DNA of 64,000 nt from Ketobacter alkanivorans (GCF_002863865.1 NZ_CP022684.1:1703501-1767500), one strand, 5' to 3'; numbered from the stretch's first letter, positions 36,637-46,441 are shown. Notes: generated from the letters alone by a model not told the origin. A program made the numbers and translations.

Positions 36637-37368
36637 ATGCGCGCCATGAATGTCATCTTGATTCACCCCCATGAGTGGGGCAGCAAAGCCAGCCAGGGCA
36701 CTCTGACTCTGAACGATCATCGCTTTGTGCACATCGCTTCCGTCATCCAACCGAAATCGGGGGATCAGTTGCGAGTGGGCTTAATCGGTGGGCAACTGGG
36801 CATGGCCACTGTCAGCCAAATAGACAATCAAAGCATAACGTTGGACGTCACCCTGGATACACCGCCGCCGCCGCCGTTGCCGGTCACTTTGCTGTTGGCG
36901 TTGCCTCGCCCAAAGGTACTGCGCCGCACGCTGCAAGCCTGCGCCACTCTGGGGGTAAAGCAAATTTACCTTATCAACAGTTACCGGGTGGAAAAAAGCT
37001 ATTGGCAAACACCGTTTCTGGAAGCCGATGCACTGCGGGAAACCCTGCTGTCAGGACTGGAGCAAGGGCGGGACACCCTGATGCCTGACGTGCATTTACG
37101 CAAACGTTTCAAACCATTTGTGGAAGATGAATTACCGCAACTGACCGAGGGCAAGCAGGCCTGGACCGCACACCCGATGCCGGAATCCGTACCCTGTCCT
37201 GGCAACATTACTGCCCCGTCCTTACTGGCAATAGGGCCAGAAGGCGGCTTTATTACTTACGAAGTGGATAAACTGGCTGAAGCGGGGTTCCAGACCATCA
37301 GCCTGGGGCCCCGCATCCTAAAAGTGGAAACAGCCCTCCCTGCACTGTTGAGCAAGCTGTTTCTGTAG
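36637..37368 (+). CDS. rsmE: 16S rRNA (uracil-1498-N3)-methyltransferase family, RsmE
   Basis: 243 residues, or 240 from the second ATG at 36646; neither start has a clear ribosome site. It is a SPOUT methyltransferase with the trefoil-knot block near the C-terminus: LLAIGPEGGFITYEVDKL then ISLGPRILKVETALPALL. The N-terminal PUA-like half is divergent from E. coli RsmE and includes a Pro-rich strand connection (TPPPPPLPV). It methylates N3 of U1498 in 16S rRNA. It converges on the chemoreceptor gene with a 22-base gap. Confidence 0.85.
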   Translation: MRAMNVILIHPHEWGSKASQGTLTLNDHRFVHIASVIQPKSGDQLRVGLIGGQLGMATVSQIDNQSITLDVTLDTPPPPPLPVTLLLALPRPKVLRRTLQACATLGVKQIYLINSYRVEKSYWQTPFLEADALRETLLSGLEQGRDTLMPDVHLRKRFKPFVEDELPQLTEGKQAWTAHPMPESVPCPGNITAPSLLAIGPEGGFITYEVDKLAEAGFQTISLGPRILKVETALPALLSKLFL

Positions 37369-37390
37369 AGGGGCACCCTTACCTTAACGG

Positions 37391-39418
37391 CTATACCTTA
37401 AAAGCACCCAAAATAGACTTCAACTGCACTGCCTCCTGTGCCATATCCTGGCTCGCCTGAGCCGTCGACTCAGCCTGACGCGAAGCCTGCTCGCCAGAGT
37501 CACGAATATCATGAATGTTCTGGTCAATTTCATGGGCCACCTGCGCCTGCTGACCTACCGAAACAGCAATTTGCCCGGTCATCTCTACAACATCTTTCAG
37601 ATCCTGACTGATCTCATCGAACACCACACCAAGGGAACGCGAATCCTCCACGGTGCTGTTAGCCACTTCACTACTGTGCTGCATAGCATGCACAGCCTGA
37701 TCGATCTTCTTGAGAAAATTATCGATGATGGACTCGATATTCCCGGTGGAATCCTGGGTCCGCTGGGACAGGGAGCGCACTTCATCCGCCACCACAGCAA
37801 AACCTCGGCCTTGCTCGCCGGCTCGCGCTGCCTCGATGGCTGCATTCAAGGCCAACAGGTTAGTCTGAGCGGCAATGGATTTGATCTCTTCGATTACCTG
37901 AGAAATTTTCTGACTGTCCTGGGCCAATTCGTTAATGGTAGTGCTGGTTAAATTAATGTCCTGAGACAAAGAACTCACCTGCTGCAGCGACAACGTTACT
38001 TGCTGACTACCTTGTTGAGCCTTGCCGCTGGTTAGGTTCACCACATCCTGGGCCCGCTTGGAGTAATCCGCCACCCCCTGCACCGTGTTGGTCAATTCAC
38101 TGATGGCAGCGGCAACCTGTTGCGTTCGATCCATCTGCGTCTTCATGCCGGTGCTGCTTTCTACCGAGTACCCTTTAACGCTCTCAGCCAGTGCCGTCAC
38201 TTTATCAGCGCTGGCCGCCACATGAGTCACCAGCTCCCGCACCCGCTCAGTACTGAGGTTAAAACGCATGATCAAGCGACCCATTTCATCATTGCTGCGT
38301 TGTTCCAGCCGCACGGTCATATCACCATCGGCCATACGGGCAGCACCGCCACGCACCTGCTCAATAGAATCATTCAAAGACACATAAAATGCCACATAGA
38401 CATAAGCAGTGATCAGCAACAATGCCACCAGAGCGGAAACGACCTGCACTGTACTGGTTAACTCCGCATCCTTCTTCTGAGCGATGATCTTTTCGGCATG
38501 CCCCAACAATCCATTGCTGAATGCAACCTGCTTATCCATCAACTCACTGACCCGATCAAAATACTCAGACCAGCTCAATTCAAACGAGACCGCAGTCACC
38601 ACTTTCTCATCCGCCAAACGGCGCAATGTTGCTACATCATCCATCAGGCTGTTCAATGATGGCGTTAACACAACCTGCGATTCACCCTGCAGCGTATTCT
38701 CGAAAGTAACCGGGAACTCATTTTCAAAGCGCTCTAAAGCAAACAGGCTTTTCTCCAGCGCATCCAATGTAAAGCCATCCAGATAAGCATACGTCAATCC
38801 ATAAGAACCGATGGCGCGCAAGCGGCCACTGGAAAGGCCCAACCCCGTCAACGACCGTGACAACAAATCGAGCATACCCGCCACATCTTTAGAGCTTTCC
38901 AACGTCAACCGGCTCTGCTCGTAGACGTACTTAAGGCTGGCCTGAATTTTCGTAGAGGGGCCGTTCATTGCACTGAAGGTAAGTTCCGGGCCTTCCTCGT
39001 TGTTCACCCCCAAACTGGCCAAGGCCTCAACCTCTTGGCGCAAACTCGCCATCTGCTGCTTAAACGCCGCATCTGCCACCAACGGATTGGGCAGAGCAAC
39101 AATGGCATCTATGTTCGCCAAGGCTTTCCGGGTTATCTCTCTCTCCTTGGACTGAGCATCCTCTTTCCGGTAAACGTTGCTCACAACTCGAATGTCACGC
39201 TGTTGCTCCAGCAGCCGCTTTACCTTCATCAACTCCACGGACAACTGCAGGCCTTGCTGTTCCAGCTCCGCGTTACGTATCTGGGTAACAGAATCACGCA
39301 CGATCATGCCGCTGAAAATCAGTAGTGGGACGTAGAACAGCAGGCTGATCAGAACGAACTTTTTGGCAAAACTGACCCTGGATATCAGGGCAATGCCTGG
39401 CGCCAGCAGAGACTTCAT
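37391..39418 (-). CDS. Methyl-accepting chemotaxis protein with large periplasmic sensor
   Basis: 675 residues. Membrane helix 1 ([18 protein letters not shown]), a helical periplasmic domain of about 290 residues, membrane helix 2 ([20 protein letters not shown]), HAMP, and a cytoplasmic signalling domain with the CheA/CheW hairpin tip [29 protein letters not shown] (quoted in part: [20 protein letters not shown]). The sensor part ([17 protein letters not shown] ... ) has the look of a helical-bundle NIT-like domain. No pentapeptide CheR tether is seen at the end. The ligand is unknown. It starts at ATG 39418 with GAGGAT upstream. Confidence 0.92.
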   Translation of the reverse strand: MKSLLAPGIALISRVSFAKKFVLISLLFYVPLLIFSGMIVRDSVTQIRNAELEQQGLQLSVELMKVKRLLEQQRDIRVVSNVYRKEDAQSKEREITRKALANIDAIVALPNPLVADAAFKQQMASLRQEVEALASLGVNNEEGPELTFSAMNGPSTKIQASLKYVYEQSRLTLESSKDVAGMLDLLSRSLTGLGLSSGRLRAIGSYGLTYAYLDGFTLDALEKSLFALERFENEFPVTFENTLQGESQVVLTPSLNSLMDDVATLRRLADEKVVTAVSFELSWSEYFDRVSELMDKQVAFSNGLLGHAEKIIAQKKDAELTSTVQVVSALVALLLITAYVYVAFYVSLNDSIEQVRGGAARMADGDMTVRLEQRSNDEMGRLIMRFNLSTERVRELVTHVAASADKVTALAESVKGYSVESSTGMKTQMDRTQQVAAAISELTNTVQGVADYSKRAQDVVNLTSGKAQQGSQQVTLSLQQVSSLSQDINLTSTTINELAQDSQKISQVIEEIKSIAAQTNLLALNAAIEAARAGEQGRGFAVVADEVRSLSQRTQDSTGNIESIIDNFLKKIDQAVHAMQHSSEVANSTVEDSRSLGVVFDEISQDLKDVVEMTGQIAVSVGQQAQVAHEIDQNIHDIRDSGEQASRQAESTAQASQDMAQEAVQLKSILGAFKV

Positions 39419-39573
39419 TTAACTGATCCTCGATAACTATTTGATGATTGACACAAAATCAGTATAGCAACCCCTCTGGAGATGCCAGCAGGCAGCGTAA
39501 CCGCCGGAGTGGTCTATGCTTAGATTAGATACACCTGCCTATCAAGCACTTAGACCCGTGGGGAGCCGTTACA

Positions 39574-39936
39574 ATGGAACACAAGGAAATACTGGATATA
39601 GCGGAAAGCCTGCGTCGCCAAGCCCGAAAAGCCGTGTCCAAATTTCAGACGGAGCTGGATCTGAAGGGTGGCCTGGTGGACGCCATGCGAATCTTCGGCG
39701 AAAGCGCCCTGTATGGCCGGATCATGCTGGAACATCTGGAGCCGATATTTAACGCCCTGGATCAGGAAAACACCCAGCAGGCAGAGAAGGATGTGCTCCG
39801 CTACCTATCGGAGCGCAATGAATTCCTCACCGGCATGAAACCCTGGGTGCCCAGTTCCACTGACATCATGGATAACATGCTTAATATGGTGAACGCCACG
39901 GTGATTGCCGACTTGATTGAGGCCTTCAAAGAGTAA
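39574..39936 (+). CDS. Small helical protein of unknown function
   Basis: 120 residues with GGGAG nine bases before the ATG. The predicted structure is almost all helical, no signal peptide or membrane segment, slightly acidic. Recognisable only as a compact helix bundle (LRRQARKAVSKFQTEL, DAMRIFGESALYGRIMLEHLEPIF, DIMDNMLNMVNATVIADLIEAF, each cited in part). I do not know its family. It sits alone between a divergent chemoreceptor and a MalT-like regulator. Confidence 0.6.
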   Translation: MEHKEILDIAESLRRQARKAVSKFQTELDLKGGLVDAMRIFGESALYGRIMLEHLEPIFNALDQENTQQAEKDVLRYLSERNEFLTGMKPWVPSSTDIMDNMLNMVNATVIADLIEAFKE

Positions 39937-40104
39937 GGCCTCACCTTACTTTGGTAATATTTCGTTTCACATCTTCACATAGTTTTCGGGTATTCTCCCA
40001 TTAGGCCGCAGCAGGTTATAAGCGGCCAGCTATAGACAATTGAGCGCCTGTCAGACCTAACCCATAACAACAAAAGCGACGATCCGCCCCGAAGTAGTCT
40101 TGTT

Positions 40105-42708
40105 ATGTTATTGAAGACTAAGTTTTTTGCTCCCCCTATACGGGACGATGCCATTCCCAGAGAGCGCCTGCTAAGACGCTTGGGGTCACCTGCGCCTGGC
40201 CGCCTGTCCCTGATCCATGCCCCCGCAGGGTACGGCAAAACCACCCTGATCAAACAATGGCTGGATAGCTTGCGCGGCCATTATTCGTGGCTATCTCTGG
40301 ATCAACAAGACAACGAACCGAGTCGCTTTTGGCAATACCTGAGTAGCGCGCTGGCACTGCCTATGCCCCGCGCAGAACGGGATACCGCAATCAACGAAGA
40401 TCACCTGATTAGGCTGCTTAACCACTGGCAGGCAGCGGCCCCGGACTTTTTACACGTTTTGGTGCTGGACGATTTCCACTGCATTCAAGATCAGGCCATC
40501 CTTGATCAACTGAGTTGGTTTCTGGATCGTTTACCTCACAGCCTGCACTTGGTGATTACTTCCCGCACCCTGCCGCAGCTGCATATTCCCCGCCGCCGAG
40601 TACGCAATACCGTCGTCGAGCTGAAAGCGCAGGATCTCTGTTTTCAGTCCACCGAAACCCAACAATTTCTGGAACAAACGCTGAGCCTGCACCTCAAGCC
40701 CGACATGGTGAGTGCGCTCCACAATCAAACTGAAGGCTGGGCCGCCGCGCTGCAACTGGCGGGGCTGTATCTTCAGGGCGATGAAGCCAGCGCCGATCAG
40801 TGGCTGGAACGCAAAAGCAACAACTCGATGGTGGATTATCTTGCAGAAGAGGTGCTTGCCAGTCAGACAGAAGCCGTGCAGCAATTTTTATTGCACGTAA
40901 CTCTGATGCGTCGCTTCAATCTCCCACTGTGCGAATTCGCGCTTTCAGATTTACCGGATTGCGAGGCCCGCGCCTGTCTGCTCCAATTACAGGAAAACAA
41001 CCTGTTCCTGATCCCGCTGGATGAAGACAGTAATTGGTTTCGTTTTCACGACCTGTTTCGTGAGAACATCCAGAGCCTCGCACGCAAAGCCATCCCAGAC
41101 TCCCTGAGAATTTTTCTACGCAATGCAGCTAACTGGTTTTTAGCCAACGCAGAAAAAGAGGAGGCTATCTTCTGCCTGATGCAGGCCGAGCTGTGGCACG
41201 ATGCAGCAAATTTAATCGAAGAACTGGGCGTCACTCGCATGCTCGCCGGTCAGAATGATTCCCTCAACTGGTGGCTCAATCGCCTACCTGAAACAACCAT
41301 TGCGGAACGCCCAAAGCTGGCGCTCATCAAGGCCTGGACTCTGTTTTGCACAGAGCGGGTTATAGAAGCAGAACCTTATCTGGATCAGGCCGATCGCATG
41401 CTGCAAGGGGCAGATCACACCGCATTGCATACCCAGATCCTCCTGTTCCGGGCGCATATTGCGCGCTTTCGAGGCGATACAGAACAATCTGCACACTGGT
41501 CTGCGCTGGCCATGCAGCAGTCTCAGGATACACCCCACCAACACAACGCCGTCACCCAGTTCGCCATGGGGCTTGAACTATACCAAAATGGTCAACATCA
41601 ATCGGCACGGGTGACTTTGGAGCAGGCGCTTAAAGCCGCTCATGAGGAACTCAATTATTTCTGCGCATTATCAGTCTCTGTACTGTTATCCCATGTGTAC
41701 TTCCATGCTGGCTTTACCCAGCAGGCCCTTGCCATATTGGAAGACACTCGCCACTGGCTGATGAATCAACAACAGGCCGGGGACTATATAGAGCATTGGC
41801 AAAACATCCTATATGTCAGCATCTATCGCGAAACGCGCAAACTCGATCAGGCTCGCCAATTCATGCAGCCTCTACTGGAATTGCAACAACAAGGCGTCGA
41901 AAACGGACACAGTGCATTGATCAGCCTGATTCAATCAGCATTACACGCATGTGATCGCAACTGGGATCTAGCCCTCACTGCCACCGAATTTGCAGCCGGG
42001 TTAATGGCTCAGGATCAAAGCCATTGGTCCGCCATGTCACCTGATGCCTCCATGATGAGAGCGGTCTATTATCTGCAAAAAGCAAACCCGGAGCCTGCTT
42101 TACAGTGGGCCAAGAATAACGAAAAACGCTTGTTAGAAAACCAACACTTTAATACAGAAGAGGAGCGCATGGTGTTAGCGCGCTGCTTGAGTCTACAAGG
42201 GCGATCAGATGAAGCACTACAACTGTTGGAATCCATCATTGAAGAAAGCACTTGCCAAGGCCGCCAGCTCAATAAAGCCCGCTCACTGCTGACCCAGGCA
42301 ATAGTGTATTGTCATCACGGACGCTTAGATGCGGCTACCGACGCCCTGCAGTTAGCTCTTAGCTGCGCCGAACCAGCGGGCCTGCAACAAATGTTTTTTG
42401 ACGAAAGCCCCTTTATTCAACCGGCGTTGCTGTTACTTAAACAGCGCGGGCATACCGGTTGGTGGGAAACAGTGATCGATTACGCAACCGATGAACCCAA
42501 CGAGCAAATGGTGGAGCCCCTCACCAGTCGCGAACTGGAAGTACTGAATCTCATCGCCATTGGCCATCGTAACCAGGCCATAGCCGACACATTACACATT
42601 GCTCTGACCACCACCAAAGCGCATATACGTAACATCTATGAGAAAATGTCCGTGGCTAGCCGCACGCAGGCGGTGGCTCGAGGCCGCGAACTGGGATTAA
42701 TCCATTAG
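40105..42708 (+). CDS. MalT-like LuxR-family ATP-dependent regulator (LAL type)
   Basis: 867 residues. The N-terminal STAND/NACHT-like ATPase has Walker A APAGYGKTT near residue 36 and Walker B LVLDDFH near 120. A winged-helix region and a long TPR-like helical repeat region (about 350–780) follow, then a C-terminal LuxR helix-turn-helix: PLTSRELEVLNLIAIGHRNQ with AIADTLHIALTTTKAHIRNIYEKM (each shown in part). Such regulators bind an inducer through the helical repeats and oligomerise with ATP. The target is unknown; the neighbour downstream is the convergent 5-alpha-reductase of the steroid locus, so a steroid or lipid signal is conceivable. Confidence 0.9.
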   Translation: MLLKTKFFAPPIRDDAIPRERLLRRLGSPAPGRLSLIHAPAGYGKTTLIKQWLDSLRGHYSWLSLDQQDNEPSRFWQYLSSALALPMPRAERDTAINEDHLIRLLNHWQAAAPDFLHVLVLDDFHCIQDQAILDQLSWFLDRLPHSLHLVITSRTLPQLHIPRRRVRNTVVELKAQDLCFQSTETQQFLEQTLSLHLKPDMVSALHNQTEGWAAALQLAGLYLQGDEASADQWLERKSNNSMVDYLAEEVLASQTEAVQQFLLHVTLMRRFNLPLCEFALSDLPDCEARACLLQLQENNLFLIPLDEDSNWFRFHDLFRENIQSLARKAIPDSLRIFLRNAANWFLANAEKEEAIFCLMQAELWHDAANLIEELGVTRMLAGQNDSLNWWLNRLPETTIAERPKLALIKAWTLFCTERVIEAEPYLDQADRMLQGADHTALHTQILLFRAHIARFRGDTEQSAHWSALAMQQSQDTPHQHNAVTQFAMGLELYQNGQHQSARVTLEQALKAAHEELNYFCALSVSVLLSHVYFHAGFTQQALAILEDTRHWLMNQQQAGDYIEHWQNILYVSIYRETRKLDQARQFMQPLLELQQQGVENGHSALISLIQSALHACDRNWDLALTATEFAAGLMAQDQSHWSAMSPDASMMRAVYYLQKANPEPALQWAKNNEKRLLENQHFNTEEERMVLARCLSLQGRSDEALQLLESIIEESTCQGRQLNKARSLLTQAIVYCHHGRLDAATDALQLALSCAEPAGLQQMFFDESPFIQPALLLLKQRGHTGWWETVIDYATDEPNEQMVEPLTSRELEVLNLIAIGHRNQAIADTLHIALTTTKAHIRNIYEKMSVASRTQAVARGRELGLIH

Positions 42709-42733
42709 CAAGACTGAGGCTTAGACTTGGCAA

Positions 42734-43498
42734 TCATAATATATAAGGAATGATTGCTTTACGGTCTCTGGGATAATCAGAAAACGTTTCTCGATACCAA
42801 CGATGATTTGCCAACGCTCTTGGCACCAGGTTCGCCATGGTAAACAGCACAAAAGACAACCCCGCCAATGACCAGCTCGCCAATGCGAAACCGCTCCATG
42901 TGATTATCTCCCCCAGATAATTCGGCATCGACACCCAGTTAAAACCGAACCCCCTTGGTATCTGATATGCTCCTGGATTCTGCTCTCGCAACTCCCGCAG
43001 CATGCGATCAGAGCGCTTGTTTAAGTAATAGCCGAACCCAAACAGCATCACGCCCAGGATAAAGCGCGGATCTGTCAGCCAGTCAACCGTCAAATGATTA
43101 GCATAGTGGGACAAATAGGTTCCATTCAAATAACCGTTGATACCACAATAGAAACTTCCCAATGCGATCACCAGCATAGTAGTACGAGCGCCCGGCTTAA
43201 CCCGAATCTGAAATGGATAGATAAACGAACGATGCATATAGTGCAGCTGCCACACAACCATCAAAAGCAAAGGCACTAATTGAAACGCCTGCTGGCCGGT
43301 GAAGTAAAAATAAAAGAATACCAGGCTCGCCGGTGATTCCATCAAAACCCAGCCCAGCCGAACCGGAATAGTCGGCCCCCACCCACTACTCTGATGTCGC
43401 CCGTAAGGTGCATTAACCCAGGAAAGTAACAGCACGGTAGCAAGGGCGGATGCAAACACCGCCAACAGCACACCATTAAACAGAGTATCGTCAGTCAT
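42734..43498 (-). CDS. Steroid 5-alpha-reductase (SRD5A-like) membrane enzyme
   Basis: 254 residues, six to seven membrane helices. Blocks recalled from human SRD5A1 appear in order: YGRH near residue 33, HYMHRSFIYPFQIR, NGYLNGTYLSHYA, LTDPRFILGVMLFGFGYYLN, the SDRMLRELR loop, IPRGFGFNWVSMPNYLGEI and HRWYRETFSDYPRDRKAIIP (cited in part). These include the NADPH and steroid-contacting residues. It would reduce the delta-4 double bond of 3-oxo-delta-4 steroids, or catalyse the reverse in catabolism. Last gene of an operon with KshA and a four-helix protein, six bases after the latter. Confidence 0.87.
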   Translation of the reverse strand: MTDDTLFNGVLLAVFASALATVLLLSWVNAPYGRHQSSGWGPTIPVRLGWVLMESPASLVFFYFYFTGQQAFQLVPLLLMVVWQLHYMHRSFIYPFQIRVKPGARTTMLVIALGSFYCGINGYLNGTYLSHYANHLTVDWLTDPRFILGVMLFGFGYYLNKRSDRMLRELREQNPGAYQIPRGFGFNWVSMPNYLGEIITWSGFALASWSLAGLSFVLFTMANLVPRALANHRWYRETFSDYPRDRKAIIPYIL

Positions 43499-43504
43499 AG
43501 AAAG

Positions 43505-43948
43505 TTACGCAGATTTATATAAACGCCAAGCGATAAAGCTGAACAGGATGAATTCGGTGACAGGTAGGGCTACCATCTGTTGAAAGGCCCCGTGAGGAAA
43601 CAAAGCCGTACCCAAACGCATCACACCCAGCAACAACATACCCAATGCCGCAGCCTTCATCAAAGCGCTACGATTGATTACATCGCCTCTCAAACAGCCC
43701 ATTAACCTTCCCCACACCACGAAAGCAGAACCAGCCGTGGCAAGGCAATAGAAAATCATGCCCGGATCGCTCACGCCAGCCTGCTGCATCGCTATTTCCG
43801 ACTGAAACCAATGTGGCATCGGCAAATAAACAAAATACAGGGCCAACAAACCCACACCAAGAACCATCAACACGGATGAAAACAGCAAAAGCCAAGGGGA
43901 AGCAGCGCGACCTGAGTCGCGCCCATCCGATGAAACTGCAGTGCTCAT
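43505..43948 (-). CDS. Four-helix membrane protein of unknown function in the steroid operon
   Basis: 147 residues with four hydrophobic helices (WLLLFSSVLMVLGVGLLALYF; MIFYCLATAGSAFVVWGRL; MKAAALGMLLLGVMRLGTALF; VTEFILFSFIAWRLY, each cited in part) and a short polar N-terminus. No family recognised. Its ATG overlaps the stop of kshA by one base (TGATG), and the 5-alpha-reductase follows after six bases, so it is translationally tied to steroid enzymes. It may assist steroid access, act as a partner of the reductase or be a small membrane oxidoreductase subunit; the sequence does not decide. Confidence 0.65.
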   Translation of the reverse strand: MSTAVSSDGRDSGRAASPWLLLFSSVLMVLGVGLLALYFVYLPMPHWFQSEIAMQQAGVSDPGMIFYCLATAGSAFVVWGRLMGCLRGDVINRSALMKAAALGMLLLGVMRLGTALFPHGAFQQMVALPVTEFILFSFIAWRLYKSA

Positions 43949-45045
43949 CAGGCTTCCGCTGTTTCTTCTTGCTGCTGCACTACAGGTTCAGCCAGCTTCT
44001 GCTCTGGTATCGGGTTAAATGCATCCACTTGATAGGTTCTGGCTTCATTCCAAACATCTGGAACATCGGCAATGTCTACATAAAATTGGTTATACCACTG
44101 GCGCAGGCGATGAATCGGGCCATCACCATCGCACAATACAGGATTATCCACTCTTACCTTGGTATGCCAGAACGCAACATCTTCAAAGAACGCCTGCTGG
44201 GTCAATTCCACGTACCCCTTTACCATCGCATCGCTGTCTTCTTTGCTCATGCCAGGGAACAGCTTTACCATTACACCAAAACGCAGATCAAAACTTTCAG
44301 TGGAGGTGGGGATATGGCTTACCAACAACTTGGAGTGAACAGGCACGCCATTCATCTCGCCGCTCATTTCGGTAATCATGTAGGCTGGGCCATAGTAAGT
44401 AGCCGTGGTGGTAAGAATAGAATCACCTGCCAAGCGCGGGCTTTTGCCCTCCATATGCTGCACCGCAATATGTTTGTGAAAGGTGTTTTCGAACTTTAAC
44501 GCAGCAGAGGCATGAACAGGCCCAAAGTGAGCTTTATCGGCCATGTTGTCTACCAGCTCACGACAATTGGTTTCAATAGGAATCAACACCACTTCCCAAT
44601 CCGACCAACCCGGATCACCACACTCTTCAATCACCGGCGGCAATTGATCTTGTATGGGAAGATTATTTTCAGGATCATGGTACACATAAGCAAGACCGTT
44701 GCGTTCCAGCGTTGGCCAGGGTTTGATGCAGGCTTTGGCAGGGATTTTTTTTGCATAAGGAATATCATCACAAACGCCATCCTCACCCCAACGCCAGGCA
44801 TGCATGGCACAGCGAATGGAATTGCCTTCTACATAACCTTGAGAAAGATCTGCCCCCATATGTGGGCAATAGCCATCCAGCACAATCAAATGATTGTCGG
44901 TGCCGCGGTAGGCAACCAACTTAGTCCCAAAATAGTTTAACGATACCGGCTTGCTTGTGTAGTCCTCTGCCTTACCCAGACAATGCCAACCTCGGGCGTA
45001 TCGTTCTTCCACCGGTGCGGCTTCGATTTTTGCGTACTTGCTCAT
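43948..45045 (-). CDS. kshA: 3-ketosteroid 9-alpha-hydroxylase oxygenase subunit (KshA-like)
   Basis: 365 residues, Rieske non-haem iron oxygenase. The Rieske cluster ligands are Cys60, His62, Cys79 and His82 (GYCPHMGADLSQ ... RCAMHAWRW). The mononuclear iron site lies in NCRELVDNMADKAHFGPVH with His173 and His178, and a later FFEDVAFW Asp. RYARGWHCLG at the N-terminus and QFYVDIADV near the C-terminus match actinobacterial KshA as I remember it. It hydroxylates C-9 of 3-ketosteroids, which with delta-1 desaturation opens ring B. It needs a reductase (KshB), which is not in the window. First gene of the operon; GAGGAGAG precedes the ATG. Confidence 0.88.
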   Translation of the reverse strand: MSKYAKIEAAPVEERYARGWHCLGKAEDYTSKPVSLNYFGTKLVAYRGTDNHLIVLDGYCPHMGADLSQGYVEGNSIRCAMHAWRWGEDGVCDDIPYAKKIPAKACIKPWPTLERNGLAYVYHDPENNLPIQDQLPPVIEECGDPGWSDWEVVLIPIETNCRELVDNMADKAHFGPVHASAALKFENTFHKHIAVQHMEGKSPRLAGDSILTTTATYYGPAYMITEMSGEMNGVPVHSKLLVSHIPTSTESFDLRFGVMVKLFPGMSKEDSDAMVKGYVELTQQAFFEDVAFWHTKVRVDNPVLCDGDGPIHRLRQWYNQFYVDIADVPDVWNEARTYQVDAFNPIPEQKLAEPVVQQQEETAEA

Positions 45046-45125
45046 GACTCTCTCCTCTGGGGCATCGATCTTTTTATTGTGATTTGCTCGTCGCAGAGGC
45101 CACTATAACCCCATTCCAATATCAA

Positions 45126-45140
45126 GTATACGGCGTATAC
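45126..45140. promoter_or_regulatory. Perfect palindrome upstream of kshA
   Basis: GTATACGGCGTATAC: two 6-bp arms around a 3-base centre, 81 bases upstream of the kshA start and 120 bases upstream of the isomerase start. It is of operator size and lies in the divergent promoter; no second copy was noticed in the window. Confidence 0.45.
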
Positions 45141-45201
45141 CTAACACTTAAAAAAATGAGCAAACATTACCGACTGACTACGCTAGCAATGCCCTTGTAA
45201 T

Positions 45202-45220
45202 TTTGCAAGCATAATGCAAA
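45202..45220. promoter_or_regulatory. Operator-like site TTTGCAA-N6-TGCA (site 2 of 3)
   Basis: TTTGCAAGCATAATGCAAA, with outer arms TTTGCA and TGCAAA as a perfect inverted repeat. It lies 40 bases before the isomerase start in the kshA/ksi divergent region and has the same two TGCA cores seven bases apart as the sites at 14113 and 49150. Confidence 0.55.
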
Positions 45221-45259
45221 TATAGTTCATAAATAACAAACAAACGGCGAGGAAAGGCC

Positions 45260-45616
45260 ATGACCGATGCAGCCCACATGAAGCAAGTGGTTGAAAATTA
45301 TATAAAAGCCATTAGCACAGAAAACCTGGACATGATCCGTGAAATCTATGCAGACAACGGCACCGTGGAAGACCCGGTTGGCACACCACAACACGAAGGC
45401 ATTGATGCAATTCTAAAATTCTATGGTGCTATCAAAGGTTTAGGCGTGAAACTGGAGTTGACTGGCGCTGTGCGCTGCGCCGGTAACGCTGCGGCGTTTC
45501 CTTTCAAGGCAAAAATTGGGCCGACCACCATGGAAGTAATCGATGTGTTTGAGTTCAATGAGGCAGGAAAAGTGACGTCGATGCGTGCCTATTGGGGCGC
45601 GGAAAACCGCTATTAA
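45260..45616 (+). CDS. ksi: Steroid delta-5-3-ketosteroid isomerase
   Basis: 118 residues, NTF2-like fold. The catalytic set of ketosteroid isomerase is present at the expected places: Tyr14 (VENYIKAI), Asp38 in TVEDPVGTP and Asp95 in VIDVFEF, with ...SMRAYWGAENRY near the C-terminus as in Comamonas/Pseudomonas enzymes. It moves the double bond of delta-5-3-ketosteroids to delta-4. The ribosome site GAGGAAAGG is strong. Transcribed alone, divergent from kshA, from a region with two operator-like elements, and followed by a strong hairpin. Confidence 0.93.
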   Translation: MTDAAHMKQVVENYIKAISTENLDMIREIYADNGTVEDPVGTPQHEGIDAILKFYGAIKGLGVKLELTGAVRCAGNAAAFPFKAKIGPTTMEVIDVFEFNEAGKVTSMRAYWGAENRY

Positions 45617-45626
45617 TTCACTGCGT

Positions 45627-45661
45627 AATCAAGAGGGAAGTAAAACACTTCTCTCTTGATT
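45627..45661. terminator. Bidirectional hairpin between ksi and the SDR gene
   Basis: A 15-bp stem: AATCAAGAGGGAAGT (45627–45641) against ACTTCTCTCTTGATT (45647–45661), one G·U pair, loop AAAAC. It sits between two convergent stop codons (45616 and 45686), so it can end transcription from both sides, although there is no clear U-tract. Confidence 0.7.
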
Positions 45662-45685
45662 GCAGCAGAACAGCTGGGTAGAACC

Positions 45686-46441
45686 CTACATCGCTGAGCG
45701 CGAACCGCCATCAATAAATATGTCCTCACCACTGATATAGCTGGCTTCATCTGACCCCAAAAACGCAACCAATGCCGCCACCTCTTCTGGCGTTCCGCGA
45801 CGGCTCAACGGATGAATCGGGGCCAACAGGCGACGATTAATGTTGTCAGGAAAACGAATGCCTTGCACCAACGGCGTCTCGATACCACCAGGACAGATAA
45901 CATTGGCACGAATACCGTCTGCCTCAAACTCCTGCGCCATACACTTGGTGATTGCTGCCACCGCAGCCTTGGAAGCACAATAAGCCGTTTGATATGCGGT
46001 CATCACTTTCGCGTTCAAAGAGGCGAAATTGATAATGTTGCCTTTGGTTTTACGCAGGTGTGGAATGGCTTCACGACAAATAATAAAAGTACTGTTTAAG
46101 TTAATACTCATGAAGCGGTTAAAAATGTCAGAGGTGAGCTCTTCTAAATGATAGAACCCGGCCACACCAGCCACATTGACCACCACATCAATTTGACCGA
46201 ACGTATCAACAGCACTTTGCACCAAAGCTTTGCAGGATTCTTCTTCCATTGCATTAAAAGTGATAGCCCGACAGACACCGCCTGCCGCATCGATCTCTGC
46301 GGCAGTCGCCTGATTACCTTCTTCATTCACATCACCCAGAATCACTTTGGCGCCTTCTTCAGCCAAACGCAATGCCGCAGCTTTCCCCATACCAGATGCT
46401 GATCCGGTTACAATGGCCACTTTGTTCTCATATCGTTTCAT
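45686..46441 (-). CDS. SDR dehydrogenase, hydroxysteroid dehydrogenase-like
   Basis: 251 residues, classical SDR. TGSASGMGKAAA cofactor motif at about 12, Asp in GDVNEEG suggesting NAD preference, NVAGVAG, catalytic Ser in NFASLNAK and YCASK, and PGGIETPL. The C-terminus GEDIFIDGGSRSAM is typical. Within a steroid locus it is most likely a 3-, 17- or other hydroxysteroid dehydrogenase; the position of the hydroxyl cannot be told. It is the third gene of the operon kstD–SDR–SDR, 49 bases after its neighbour. Confidence 0.82.
   Translation of the reverse strand: MKRYENKVAIVTGSASGMGKAAALRLAEEGAKVILGDVNEEGNQATAAEIDAAGGVCRAITFNAMEEESCKALVQSAVDTFGQIDVVVNVAGVAGFYHLEELTSDIFNRFMSINLNSTFIICREAIPHLRKTKGNIINFASLNAKVMTAYQTAYCASKAAVAAITKCMAQEFEADGIRANVICPGGIETPLVQGIRFPDNINRRLLAPIHPLSRRGTPEEVAALVAFLGSDEASYISGEDIFIDGGSRSAM

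Noticed and set aside
40105..42708. True MalT with maltose regulon
   Set aside because: Only the domain layout matches; no maltose genes or MalT boxes are nearby.
45627..45661. Small RNA gene
   Set aside because: The hairpin is explained by termination between two convergent genes and has no promoter of its own.
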